From: JACJVV01 sp964581515
Lineage (GTDB): Archaea > Nanobdellota > Nanobdellia > Woesearchaeales > JACJVV01
Reading direction: 5' to 3'
DNA: 64,000 nucleotides
Assembly: GCA_964581515.1 (NCBI GenBank)
Contig: CAZOOV010000008.1
Coordinates: forward strand, 58,572 to 122,571
The notes below the pieces were generated by a model, which ran no database searches, had not been told where the DNA came from, and saw only the letters and a list, made by a program, of their open reading frames with translations. This document shows positions 18,319 through 25,501 of the stretch, one piece after another (within the stretch, counting starts at the first letter, position 1; each line of letters starts with the position of its first letter). The translations under genes and the position numbers were made by a program.

Positions 18319-19332
18319 TTATTGGAATATATTTGTTAACCAGTCTAGGAATTTATTCCATGTATTTTGCTCTGGTATTTCTTCTATTTCTTCTATATTA
18401 GTATTATCTCTATCTGTGTTATCTATTGGTTTTTTATCATTACCAATATCATTTGTATCTTCTGGTTCTCCACATTTGTATATGGGACATCCATCTTTAT
18501 AATATTCTCCACTTTCATAAACTGGTTCACATAATGGCATCATGCATAGTTTTTCTTTTACTTCTTTTATATCTTCTTCTGTTGTTTTCTCTTCTGTTGT
18601 CCTTGCGTCTTTTGTTGCTTCTACATATTTTATCTTGAAAAGGTCTATTAGCATCTCACTAGTTACGTCCTTACTTGATACGGTTCTGTAATTGAGATTT
18701 AAGTCTGTTAATACTTTTTGCAGTTCATCTGAGAAAAGAATCTGTTTTTGTGTTAAACTTTCACCTTTGATTATTATTGCTTCATTGCTGTAAAAAGCAA
18801 GTGTTATCTTATATTCTAATTCTCGTGCATTGACTTCATTGAATGTGAATGTTGAGTTTGGTCTTTCATAACCATTATCTTCCAATTTGAAAGCAATATC
18901 TGTGAATGTTGTTATATCTGATATCGCTGCACTTTCATCAATACCCATGCCAAAATAAGGTATGCTTTTCTTATTATGTTTTAATTCAAATATTGCAAAG
19001 TATTCTTGGTTTATCTTTGATATTCCATTTAATCTTAATGTGATGCTCTCAAAAACTTTGTTTGATTCTAATGCATAAGTCTCTCCAGTTGATAGTAGAC
19101 CACTGTCCTCTGCATTTACACTGATTTTTGCTTTTCTATCTTCAAGATCATCAGCCATCGTTATATCTTCAATTGTAATCTCATAAGCATAATTATCGAG
19201 TACATATGTTTTGGTACTTCCTTCTTTAACCTGGTCATTAATAACATCATTATAATTTTCGCCTAATACAACTGTACTTGTAGATATTATCATGATTATC
19301 ATGAAAGTTAATATGTAAATTATTTTTTTCAT
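18319..19332 (-). CDS. Secreted protein with Cys module and C-terminal Trp/Phe tail
   Basis: This protein has 337 residues with a signal peptide at residues 1-24 (ends VVLG). The central part is beta-rich and unrecognised. Near residues 262-290 it has one CxxPxC ... GEYYKDGCPIYKC module, also found five times in the 593-residue protein at 21396. The C-terminus, after an acidic linker, is WNKFLDWLTNIFQ, closely similar to that protein's tail. The ATG overlaps the TGA of the upstream membrane-bound regulator by four bases (19329-19332), so sensor and secreted protein are made together. The function is unknown; the tail may be a sorting or anchoring signal. Confidence 0.75.
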   Translation of the reverse strand: MKKIIYILTFMIIMIISTSTVVLGENYNDVINDQVKEGSTKTYVLDNYAYEITIEDITMADDLEDRKAKISVNAEDSGLLSTGETYALESNKVFESITLRLNGISKINQEYFAIFELKHNKKSIPYFGMGIDESAAISDITTFTDIAFKLEDNGYERPNSTFTFNEVNARELEYKITLAFYSNEAIIIKGESLTQKQILFSDELQKVLTDLNLNYRTVSSKDVTSEMLIDLFKIKYVEATKDARTTEEKTTEEDIKEVKEKLCMMPLCEPVYESGEYYKDGCPIYKCGEPEDTNDIGNDKKPIDNTDRDNTNIEEIEEIPEQNTWNKFLDWLTNIFQ

Positions 19333-20174
19333 TCAGAGTCACCTTTTTTTACTGCTTTTTTGATTAGCTCAATAATTATTATTAGAATTATGACAAAAAT
19401 GCATCCAGCTAAGAACCACAGTGCATAATTTGGTATTGTTTGTGCAATTTCGGGTGTTTTGTCTACTGTTGTTTTGACAGCTTCATTAATCGCTTCGGGT
19501 GCTACATCAGATACTTTGGATATTGTATTGTTTAATGCAGGAGCTACTGTATCTGCTGCAATGTTTTCTGCAGCATTTGTAGCAGCTGTTGAGGCTACTT
19601 CTTCTGCTCCTGTGGCTGCAGTGGTTGCTACTATCTCTTGTGCACCTGTTGTAGCTGCAGCTGCAGTAGAATCAGCAACTTCTTGAATTACTTGTTTTCC
19701 TCCTTCTCTTGCAATGTCATATTGAGCAGTATCTCCAACTGATTTCATTGCAGATCCTGAAGCTCTTCTGAAGTAATTTTGATATATATGTATAAATGCA
19801 GTGCCTACAAGACTTACTAATGCAATAGGTAGTAATGATCTTAATTTACTCTTGAGTCCCTTAGTACTGACATTTTTTGGTGCTATTATTATATATTGAT
19901 TTGCTAACTTGTAATGATTTACTTCTTTTCCTCTCTTAGAATAATGATATTCTTCTGCAACAACAAGTCCGCTCTTTATTAATTGCTGAAGATTGTAGTG
20001 TACAGTAGAAAGCGGAATATTCAAGTGCTCTGAAAGTTCTGTCTCGGTTGATTCTTTATCAGCATCAGCTAGGTAATCTAATATCTTCCTGCTTGTCTCA
20101 TTTGTTATGACTTGAGCGACTTGTTTAGCTTGGTCCTCTTCAAGATTAATTAATAATAGTTTTTTTCTTGCCAT
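19329..20174 (-). CDS. Membrane-anchored winged-helix transcriptional regulator
   Basis: This protein has 281 residues from ATG 20174. The start is chosen because a TATA-like ATATATATTTAAAA lies about 25 nt upstream. Residues 20-95 form an ArsR-like winged helix (SRKILDYLADADKESTETELSEHLNIPLSTVHYNLQQLIKSGLV, then the wing RGKEVNHYKL). A membrane helix follows (about 113-133). An Ala/Thr/Val-rich linker of about 100 residues is probably outside the cell, and a second helix (about 250-272) ends in Lys. This is a one-component sensor layout. A perfect 11-bp-arm palindrome lies just upstream at 20213-20236. The product overlaps by ATGA with a secreted Cys protein gene, suggesting it monitors the cell surface. 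Confidence 0.82.
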   Translation of the reverse strand: MARKKLLLINLEEDQAKQVAQVITNETSRKILDYLADADKESTETELSEHLNIPLSTVHYNLQQLIKSGLVVAEEYHYSKRGKEVNHYKLANQYIIIAPKNVSTKGLKSKLRSLLPIALVSLVGTAFIHIYQNYFRRASGSAMKSVGDTAQYDIAREGGKQVIQEVADSTAAAATTGAQEIVATTAATGAEEVASTAATNAAENIAADTVAPALNNTISKVSDVAPEAINEAVKTTVDKTPEIAQTIPNYALWFLAGCIFVIILIIIIELIKKAVKKGDSE

Positions 20175-20212
20175 AATGAGTATAAATTGGGTGGTTTTTA
20201 AATATATATCTT

Positions 20213-20236
20213 TGACTTCAAATTGATTTGAAGTCA
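20213..20236. promoter_or_regulatory. Perfect inverted repeat, candidate operator
   Basis: Arms TGACTTCAAAT and ATTTGAAGTCA are exact reverse complements separated by TG. The element lies just upstream of the TATA-like region of the membrane winged-helix gene. A related, imperfect copy (15 of 20 positions by eye) lies at 23262-23281 before the 593-residue secreted protein. Binding by the regulator is inferred. Confidence 0.65.
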
Positions 20237-20285
20237 TATTGAGCTTAATTGTGTTTAATTTGTCCTATATTTTGTTGTAATGTAA

Positions 20286-21188
20286 TTATAATAATATACT
20301 GACTAATACTAGAGTCATCAGATTGCCAAAAAGCAATGTGATAATGAATCCTATAAGGAAGCTTGGTATGAATGGGATTCCTACTTTGACTGCAATCTTG
20401 CTTATTTTGTATTTCTTTAAAAGAGCTATTTGAGCTTTGCTTATTCCGAGGTCTTTTGGACCTGTAATATATTTGCCTTTATGTCTGATTTCTTTGTCTA
20501 TCCAGTCTCCTTCTGTAACTTTTGATGGAGGTAGCATAACAACCATGCTACTTCTTTCAACACTTTTTGCGAAGATATAAGCATATATTGTACCAATACA
20601 TAATGCAGCTAGTGTAATAAATATAAATGCAAAATCTTTAAAGAAAAAACTACAGATAATTAGTATGATTGCTGCAATGATGCATGATCTTTTCATGACT
20701 TTTGCATTTGAGGAAGCTTTTTTCCATGATTTGACAAATTTTTTCTTATTTTTAATACCTAAAACTATGCTCCATATTAAGCCAAATAATGAACCTGCTA
20801 TGAATGCGTTTATTATGAATGATACAAGTAGGCTGTTGAGTATTCCATAAACGCTGACTGGTATTATCTTAAGTCCAAATAAAATACCTAGCCCCATCAT
20901 CATTTTGCTGTCTCCTCCACCCCATTGGCCAGCATAAAACATTCCTAGGGCGATTGCCATTGCAATAAGAAATCCTATAAAACCATCTAGTATTATCATT
21001 GGATTGAGCGTGATTGCTGCAAATAGAAGTCTTAATGCAATCGCTGAGATAAAAAGACCATAATTGACCATATCTGCGACTTCTCTTTTTTGGAAATCTG
21101 TTATTGAGCCAATTGTCATGACTACTAATGCCAAGATTACCATTATAAGATTATATGAGCTTTGTGCTATTAGGTCTAATATAAACAT
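20286..21188 (-). CDS. Type IV prepilin peptidase (A24 family)
   Basis: This 300-residue protein has about eight hydrophobic segments. The two catalytic Asp motifs of A24 peptidases are present: SITDFQKREVAD (about residues 27-38) and GGGDSKMMMG (about 92-101, the GxGD motif). Such enzymes remove class III signal peptides from archaeal pilins or archaellins at the cytoplasmic face. The C-terminal half has a cytoplasmic insert (KVTEGDWIDKEIRHKGKY) and a final hydrophobic pair, longer than minimal FlaK/PibD enzymes. No pilin gene is visible in the window, so its substrates must lie elsewhere. Nearby genes encode secreted proteins with ordinary signal peptides. Confidence 0.88.
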   Translation of the reverse strand: MFILDLIAQSSYNLIMVILALVVMTIGSITDFQKREVADMVNYGLFISAIALRLLFAAITLNPMIILDGFIGFLIAMAIALGMFYAGQWGGGDSKMMMGLGILFGLKIIPVSVYGILNSLLVSFIINAFIAGSLFGLIWSIVLGIKNKKKFVKSWKKASSNAKVMKRSCIIAAIILIICSFFFKDFAFIFITLAALCIGTIYAYIFAKSVERSSMVVMLPPSKVTEGDWIDKEIRHKGKYITGPKDLGISKAQIALLKKYKISKIAVKVGIPFIPSFLIGFIITLLFGNLMTLVLVSILL

Positions 21189-21395
21189 AATATTATCCTG
21201 GAACTAGCTTTTTATAAAGTTTTGTGAGAATTTCGAGATTAAAAAGAGTAGAATAGAGTAGAATAAGAGAAATTAAGAGAAATAAAAAGAAATAAAAAAA
21301 GAAATAAAGAGAAATAAAAAGAAATTATGAGAAATAAAGAAAAGAATAGAAAAAGAAAAATAAAAAAAAGAATAAAAACTAGTTCAGTTTGAAAA
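21189..21395. repeat. Purine-rich low-complexity repeat tract
   Basis: About 160 bp (21235-21390) consist of irregular GAAATAAA / AGAAATAAA / AGAATAG words with almost no C on the plus strand. It lies between two minus-strand genes. I see no ORF; on the minus strand it is T-rich and could terminate transcription of the gene ending at 21396. Confidence 0.5.
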
Positions 21396-23177
21396 CTAGA
21401 ACAGTTTGCTTATCCAGCTAAGGAATGTCTGCCACGCACTTGAACTGACACATTCACTGTCAATACAAAGATTAGTGGAACACTCATAGTTGTTGTTGCA
21501 TGAGTCTCCTTCTTGACTTTGCTTATTCCATTCAAAGTCAATGCCACAAAATACAGCCTTATCGTCAAGATTTAATCTTGTTCCTTGTGTTAGGCATCTG
21601 TCTTTGTATTCACAACCTTGTTCACATACAGGTGGTTCTGGGTCATCTATACAAATATAGATTGGACAATCGTACTTGTCGTATTTTCCTGTAAACTCAA
21701 GATCTTCGCAGACAGGTACACTGCAGACATTGTTGCCTTTTACAATTTTGAATTTTGCACTTACTGTATGTATAATTGGTGGTTCAACCATACAATCTAT
21801 TACAGTATTGCTATCACTATCTGCGGTTATATTGCTGTTTTGTTCTTTTCTGGTACTAGTCACTCCGCAATCATATGGCAATGTTGGGTCTATGTCATAA
21901 TAATTGAAGTTGAGTTCATATGTACCTATCGGTACTTGTTTGCCACTAGATATATGATTCGTATATACTTCTGTAATCTCTTTTGTTGTTCCTTCTATGA
22001 TCTCTTCTTTAGAATCATACTCAATAGTATTATACACTACGGTATCATAATCTTTTGTGATTTCTTCTTTTATCTCTTCTTCGACTTCATATACTTCTAC
22101 ATTAGATTCTTCTATGTCATAATCATCTGTCTCATATACTTCAATATTATAATCATCTATTTCTTCATCTATATCATATGTTATGTCATATTCTTCTCTA
22201 CAATTGTCATCATAGCTGTATTCTATCTGATTCCATGTATCTATGATTTTTGTCTCTCCTGGTTCTATCTCACCGATTCCAAATACAGTTGGTCTTGGAA
22301 GACATAGATCCAACAATAACAATTTTCTTGCATTTATTGTGTTGACATATTCTTTTGTCTGGTATATTTGGTATGCACTCTTTGGTGTTGCAGAGTTCAT
22401 TGAGTAAAATATTGAATGTTTATTGTTGTTCTTGACTTTGATATTTATCTTATTGCCTTGTTCATAGTCATCTTTAAGCAAAACTTCAACTTCAACTGGC
22501 TCTGGTGGACATTTGTAGACTGCACAACCATTCTCGTAATATTCTCCTGTCTCATATGCACCTTCACATGCAGGCATTTTACATACTTGGGTTTCGCATG
22601 AGTAAATTGGACAATTGTATTCATCATATCCGTGGATGATCATATTTCCTTCACATATAGGTTCTATACATGAATATGTTATTTCTTCACATATATAATT
22701 GGGACAATTATATTCATCATATCCAGTTATAATGAGCTCTCCATTACAGACTGGTTCTGCACATGCAATCTCTATGCATTCATATTCTGGACAACCATTA
22801 TTATCATAATATCCTGTTGTGTAGCAATTCTCTGATGCAGGAACTGAGCAGGCAATGTCTTCGTCTACATCTTCTATCATAATGCATTCGCCGTCTTTAC
22901 AACCATTGGGACAATCGTAAAAAACAACATCAGCCATGCCATCATTCCTACAGTAGTTCTCCTCTAGCATGCTTGGGAACAATTCATCATCATCAGGCAT
23001 ACACCTATCTATATTATTGAAAGGCAATCCATAAACATCTGTTGAGTTTATTGTGCCTGTATTATAATAATCCATACCATCATCATTTTCAATACACTGT
23101 GCAAATACTACATTTATCATCATCAATATAAGTCCGAATGCGAACATTATTTTTTTTATTCTTCTCATTTTTTTCAT
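21396..23177 (-). CDS. Secreted Cys-module repeat protein with Trp/Phe C-terminal tail
   Basis: This protein has 593 residues from ATG 23177, chosen because GAGGGGAG precedes it. A signal peptide (about 1-26, ends VVFA) is followed by modules of the form CxxPxC ... GxYDxxxCPxYxC: four copies before about residue 240 and one near 530. Between them is a beta-rich region interrupted by a long Tyr/Asp/Glu-rich stretch. A further Cys-rich segment precedes the last residues SAWQTFLSWISKLF, which match the tail of the 18319-19332 product. The modules resemble small disulfide-bonded repeats such as antistasin type, but this is only a pattern match. It is secreted; the function is unknown. An imperfect copy of the 20213 palindrome lies upstream of its TATA box. 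Confidence 0.75.
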   Translation of the reverse strand: MKKMRRIKKIMFAFGLILMMINVVFAQCIENDDGMDYYNTGTINSTDVYGLPFNNIDRCMPDDDELFPSMLEENYCRNDGMADVVFYDCPNGCKDGECIMIEDVDEDIACSVPASENCYTTGYYDNNGCPEYECIEIACAEPVCNGELIITGYDEYNCPNYICEEITYSCIEPICEGNMIIHGYDEYNCPIYSCETQVCKMPACEGAYETGEYYENGCAVYKCPPEPVEVEVLLKDDYEQGNKINIKVKNNNKHSIFYSMNSATPKSAYQIYQTKEYVNTINARKLLLLDLCLPRPTVFGIGEIEPGETKIIDTWNQIEYSYDDNCREEYDITYDIDEEIDDYNIEVYETDDYDIEESNVEVYEVEEEIKEEITKDYDTVVYNTIEYDSKEEIIEGTTKEITEVYTNHISSGKQVPIGTYELNFNYYDIDPTLPYDCGVTSTRKEQNSNITADSDSNTVIDCMVEPPIIHTVSAKFKIVKGNNVCSVPVCEDLEFTGKYDKYDCPIYICIDDPEPPVCEQGCEYKDRCLTQGTRLNLDDKAVFCGIDFEWNKQSQEGDSCNNNYECSTNLCIDSECVSSSAWQTFLSWISKLF

Positions 23178-23238
23178 TTTTCTCCCCTCGTCAATAATCT
23201 TGAAACAATTTTTTGTTATGAAGGTATAAAATGAAGCG

Positions 23239-23281
23239 GATTTTATATAGCCTGGGTACACTGCAAATTGACTTGAAGTTA
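23239..23281 (-). promoter_or_regulatory. Promoter and imperfect operator of the Cys-repeat gene
   Basis: On the minus strand an AACTTCAAGTCAATTTGCAG element (23262-23281) precedes the TATA-like GGCTATATAAAATCC (about 23239-23253). The element resembles the palindrome at 20213-20236. Translation starts about 60 nt downstream with a GGGGAG ribosome-binding site, so this mRNA has a leader. Confidence 0.5.
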
Positions 23282-23301
23282 TAGAAAAAGTGTTTTGTTA
23301 T

Positions 23302-23703
23302 CTATGCAGCTCTTCTGATGAAGCCTTCTATGTCCTTTATTGCGTCTTCAACTTCTCTTTTGAGGACTTTTCTTGGTTTTTGGCCTTTATCTTCATCTTC
23401 TCTTGCCTGAAATATTTCAGAACCTACCTGGATAATGACTCTGATTGCTCTGTGTCCTTCTTTATCGCGATCATTATCAGGTTTTACAAGAATGGTAATC
23501 TCTTTGCCTAATTTGTTATTTTCTGATATTTTACAGAAAAATGAGCAATATTGTGAATGTTTGTTGATATAGCCATATTTTACTTTTGTAAAGTCATTTG
23601 TTATATTGAATTTATGGAGAATTCTGTCAATCTCATGATGCAATCTCTTAAGATATCGTCTTTTTTTGAGCTCTTTTGCTACTTCTTTTAATAATGGATC
23701 CAT
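23302..23703 (-). CDS. Small charged hypothetical protein
   Basis: This 133-residue protein is rich in Lys, Arg and Glu. The N-terminal third is a basic amphipathic helix (KEVAKELKKRRYLKRLHHEIDRIL). A beta-strand region follows (YCSFFCKISENN... EITILVKPDNDRD... HRAIRVIIQVG), then a C-terminal helix. I recognise no family. There is no signal peptide. It is divergent from the L7Ae operon and stands alone behind a TATA-like AATAATATATATTC near 23715-23735. Confidence 0.55.
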   Translation of the reverse strand: MDPLLKEVAKELKKRRYLKRLHHEIDRILHKFNITNDFTKVKYGYINKHSQYCSFFCKISENNKLGKEITILVKPDNDRDKEGHRAIRVIIQVGSEIFQAREDEDKGQKPRKVLKREVEDAIKDIEGFIRRAA

Positions 23704-23812
23704 GAACTATTTCATATAATCTGAATATATATTATTTATGGCTTTTGAGGACAATAAACAGCAACATTTATAAAGGGATTGAGGTTCGTTTAGATTACCT
23801 GTGATTGATGAT

Positions 23813-23860
23813 GGTATTGTATAAATACTATATAATACCGGAATGAGGAGTTATTCTCAT
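23813..23860 (+). promoter_or_regulatory. Tandem hairpins in the L7Ae operon leader
   Basis: GGTATTGTATA (23813-23823) pairs with TATATAATACC (23829-23839) except one G/T position, with a 5-nt loop. A second small stem, ATGAG/CTCAT, lies at 23843-23847/23856-23860. A TATA box (ATTTATAAAGG, about 23767-23777) lies upstream, while another TATA-like ATATATAAAC is nearer the gene (23899-23908). The longer transcript would carry a structured leader. Confidence 0.5.
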
Positions 23861-23947
23861 AATCGCATATAATGAAAAGGTTAAACCTTGAAGGAATTAA
23901 TATATAAACGAGGTTTAAACTTTAAAACAACCGGAGGAAGTTTTAAA

Positions 23948-24439
23948 ATGTCAGAACTATCAAAAGAAAAACTTGACAATCTATATGAAGTTATAGAAGT
24001 CGCAAGATCAACTGGAAAAATTAGAAAAGGAACAAATGAAGCTACAAAAGCTGTTGAGAAAGGTAGCGCTAAAGTTGTAGCTTATGCAGAAGATGTTACA
24101 CCACCTGAAGTAATAATGCATATACCTTTGTTATGCAAAGAAAAAGGAATACCATGTTACGCTATACCTAGTAAAGAAGAATTAGGTTCTGCTGCAGGAC
24201 TTGTTGTTCCTACATCTGCTGTTGCAGTTGTTGATGAAGGTAAAGGTACTAAAGTTCTTCAAGAATTCTTGAAATCTGATAAAGCTGCTGCTCCAAAAGC
24301 AGAAGAAAAACCAGCTGAAGAAAAGAAAGAAGAAGTTAAAGAAGAAAAAGCAGAAGAAAAACCAGCTGAAGAGAAGAAGGAAGAAAAAGCTGAAAAGGAA
24401 GCAGAAGAAAAACCTGCTGAAGCTGAGAAGAAAGAATAA
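23948..24439 (+). CDS. rpl7ae: Ribosomal protein eL8 / L7Ae
   Basis: This protein has 163 residues from ATG 23948, set by GGAGGAAG upstream. The L7Ae core (about 1-118) binds kink-turn RNA in the large ribosomal subunit, C/D and H/ACA sRNPs and RNase P. Visible signatures are GTNEATKAVEKG, AEDVTPPEVIMHIPLLCKEKGIP and SKEELGSAAG. After the core there is an unusual tail of about 45 residues made of PAEEKKEE-type repeats. The usual archaeal protein is about 120 residues long. It heads the operon with eS28, eL24, Ndk and EF-2. Confidence 0.95.
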   Translation: MSELSKEKLDNLYEVIEVARSTGKIRKGTNEATKAVEKGSAKVVAYAEDVTPPEVIMHIPLLCKEKGIPCYAIPSKEELGSAAGLVVPTSAVAVVDEGKGTKVLQEFLKSDKAAAPKAEEKPAEEKKEEVKEEKAEEKPAEEKKEEKAEKEAEEKPAEAEKKE

Positions 24440-24450
24440 GGTGTTGATAA

Positions 24451-24786
24451 ATGGCAGACGAAAAGACCAACAACACTGAAAAGAAGTCAAGTCCGGCTCC
24501 TAAACCTGATTCAAAATCAGCTGCTAAACCTGCTGCTGGTAAAGATGCTCAACAAGGAGTTCATTTTACAAGAGCTTTTTCTGCAAAAGTTGAAGAAGTT
24601 ATTGGAAGGACTGGTTCACGAGGAGAAGCAACACAAGTACGATGCACTATCCTTGAAGGAAGAGATGAAAACAAAGTCATCAGACGTAATGTTAAAGGGC
24701 CTGTTCAGCCAGGAGATGTTTTGATGCTCAGAGAAACAGAAATTGAAGCAAGACCTCTTAATAGAAAAGGAAGGGGAAATGCATAA
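24451..24786 (+). CDS. rps28e: Ribosomal protein eS28 with N-terminal extension
   Basis: This protein has 111 residues. The eS28 core occupies about residues 43-111 (AKVEEVIGRTGSRGEATQVRC, GRDENKVIRRNVKGPV, GDVLMLRETEIEARPL), the OB-fold protein of the small subunit mRNA exit. The first 40 residues are a Lys/Ser/Pro/Ala-rich low-complexity extension that typical eS28 proteins (about 70 residues) lack. The gene lies 11 nt after L7Ae, as in other archaea. Confidence 0.95.
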   Translation: MADEKTNNTEKKSSPAPKPDSKSAAKPAAGKDAQQGVHFTRAFSAKVEEVIGRTGSRGEATQVRCTILEGRDENKVIRRNVKGPVQPGDVLMLRETEIEARPLNRKGRGNA

Positions 24787-24807
24787 AGTTTACTATAGGT
24801 GAATAAA

Positions 24808-24984
24808 ATGGTTAAATGCTCATTTTGTGGAATAGATATCCCTGAAGGAACAGGTTTGATGTATATCAAGAAGGATGCAAAAATATTTCATTTTTGTTCT
24901 AGAAAATGTGAAAAGAATACATTCAAGCTGAAAAGAAAACCTAGGACAGTTAAGTGGACAAAGTCCTACGTTAAAGGAGAATAA
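24808..24984 (+). CDS. rpl24e: Ribosomal protein eL24
   Basis: This protein has 58 residues from ATG 24808; AGGTG at 24797-24801 fits this start better than GTG 24799. The zinc motif CSFCG (Cys4, Cys7) pairs with FCSRKC (about Cys30, Cys34), followed by the RKPRTVKWT strand typical of eL24. It is a component of the large subunit near the intersubunit face. It lies between eS28 and ndk, the conserved archaeal order. Confidence 0.94.
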   Translation: MVKCSFCGIDIPEGTGLMYIKKDAKIFHFCSRKCEKNTFKLKRKPRTVKWTKSYVKGE

Positions 24985-24990
24985 GGGAAA

Positions 24991-25491
24991 ATGGCAAAAG
25001 AACAATGTTTAGTTTTGATTAAACCAGATGGTTTAGTTAAGTCATTAACAGGCAACATTATCTCAAAGCTCTCAGAAACTGAGCTTAAGATTGTTGCTGC
25101 AAAGATGGTCAGAGTAAGTAAAGAACTTGCTGAAGAACATTATAGACATTTAAAAGAAAAAGATTTTTTTGATGAACTCATAAAGTATATACAAGGGGCT
25201 TATCATACAAGAAGAGTCATGGCTATGGTTTATGAGGGTGATAATGCAATTGAGAAAGTTCGAAGAATTGCGGGAGCAACAAATCCTGAAGAATCAGAAC
25301 CAATCTCAATAAGAGGAAAATATGGGAGAATAACGACTGGAGGAGTATTTGAAAATGTAGTTCATGCATCAGAAAATCCTTCAGAAGCAGAAAGAGAAAT
25401 TAAACTTTGGTTTAATGCAAATGAACTTGTTTCTCATATTTATCCAACTGAAACTAATAAAATCGAGCAAGAAATGCTCGTTTGGAAATAG
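24991..25491 (+). CDS. ndk: Nucleoside diphosphate kinase
   Basis: This 166-residue enzyme transfers the gamma phosphate between nucleoside triphosphates and diphosphates through a phosphohistidine. The signatures are LIKPDGLV at the N-terminus and ENVVHASENPSEAEREI with the catalytic His125. Arg residues in RRVMAMVYEG and the nucleotide-binding GATNPEESEPISIRGKYG are present. It is slightly longer than the usual 140-150 residues because of a C-terminal extension. It starts 6 nt after eL24. Confidence 0.95.
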   Translation: MAKEQCLVLIKPDGLVKSLTGNIISKLSETELKIVAAKMVRVSKELAEEHYRHLKEKDFFDELIKYIQGAYHTRRVMAMVYEGDNAIEKVRRIAGATNPEESEPISIRGKYGRITTGGVFENVVHASENPSEAEREIKLWFNANELVSHIYPTETNKIEQEMLVWK

Positions 25492-25501
25492 GTGATTAAT
25501 A

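Noticed and set aside
23800..23815. TTGATGA resembling box C of a C/D sRNA
   Set aside because: No CTGA box D at a suitable distance and no guide pairing seen.
24182..24490. Minus-strand frame across the L7Ae tail
   Set aside because: It is the complement of Glu/Lys repeat codons and gives a Phe/Leu/Ser-rich translation; a shadow of the true gene.
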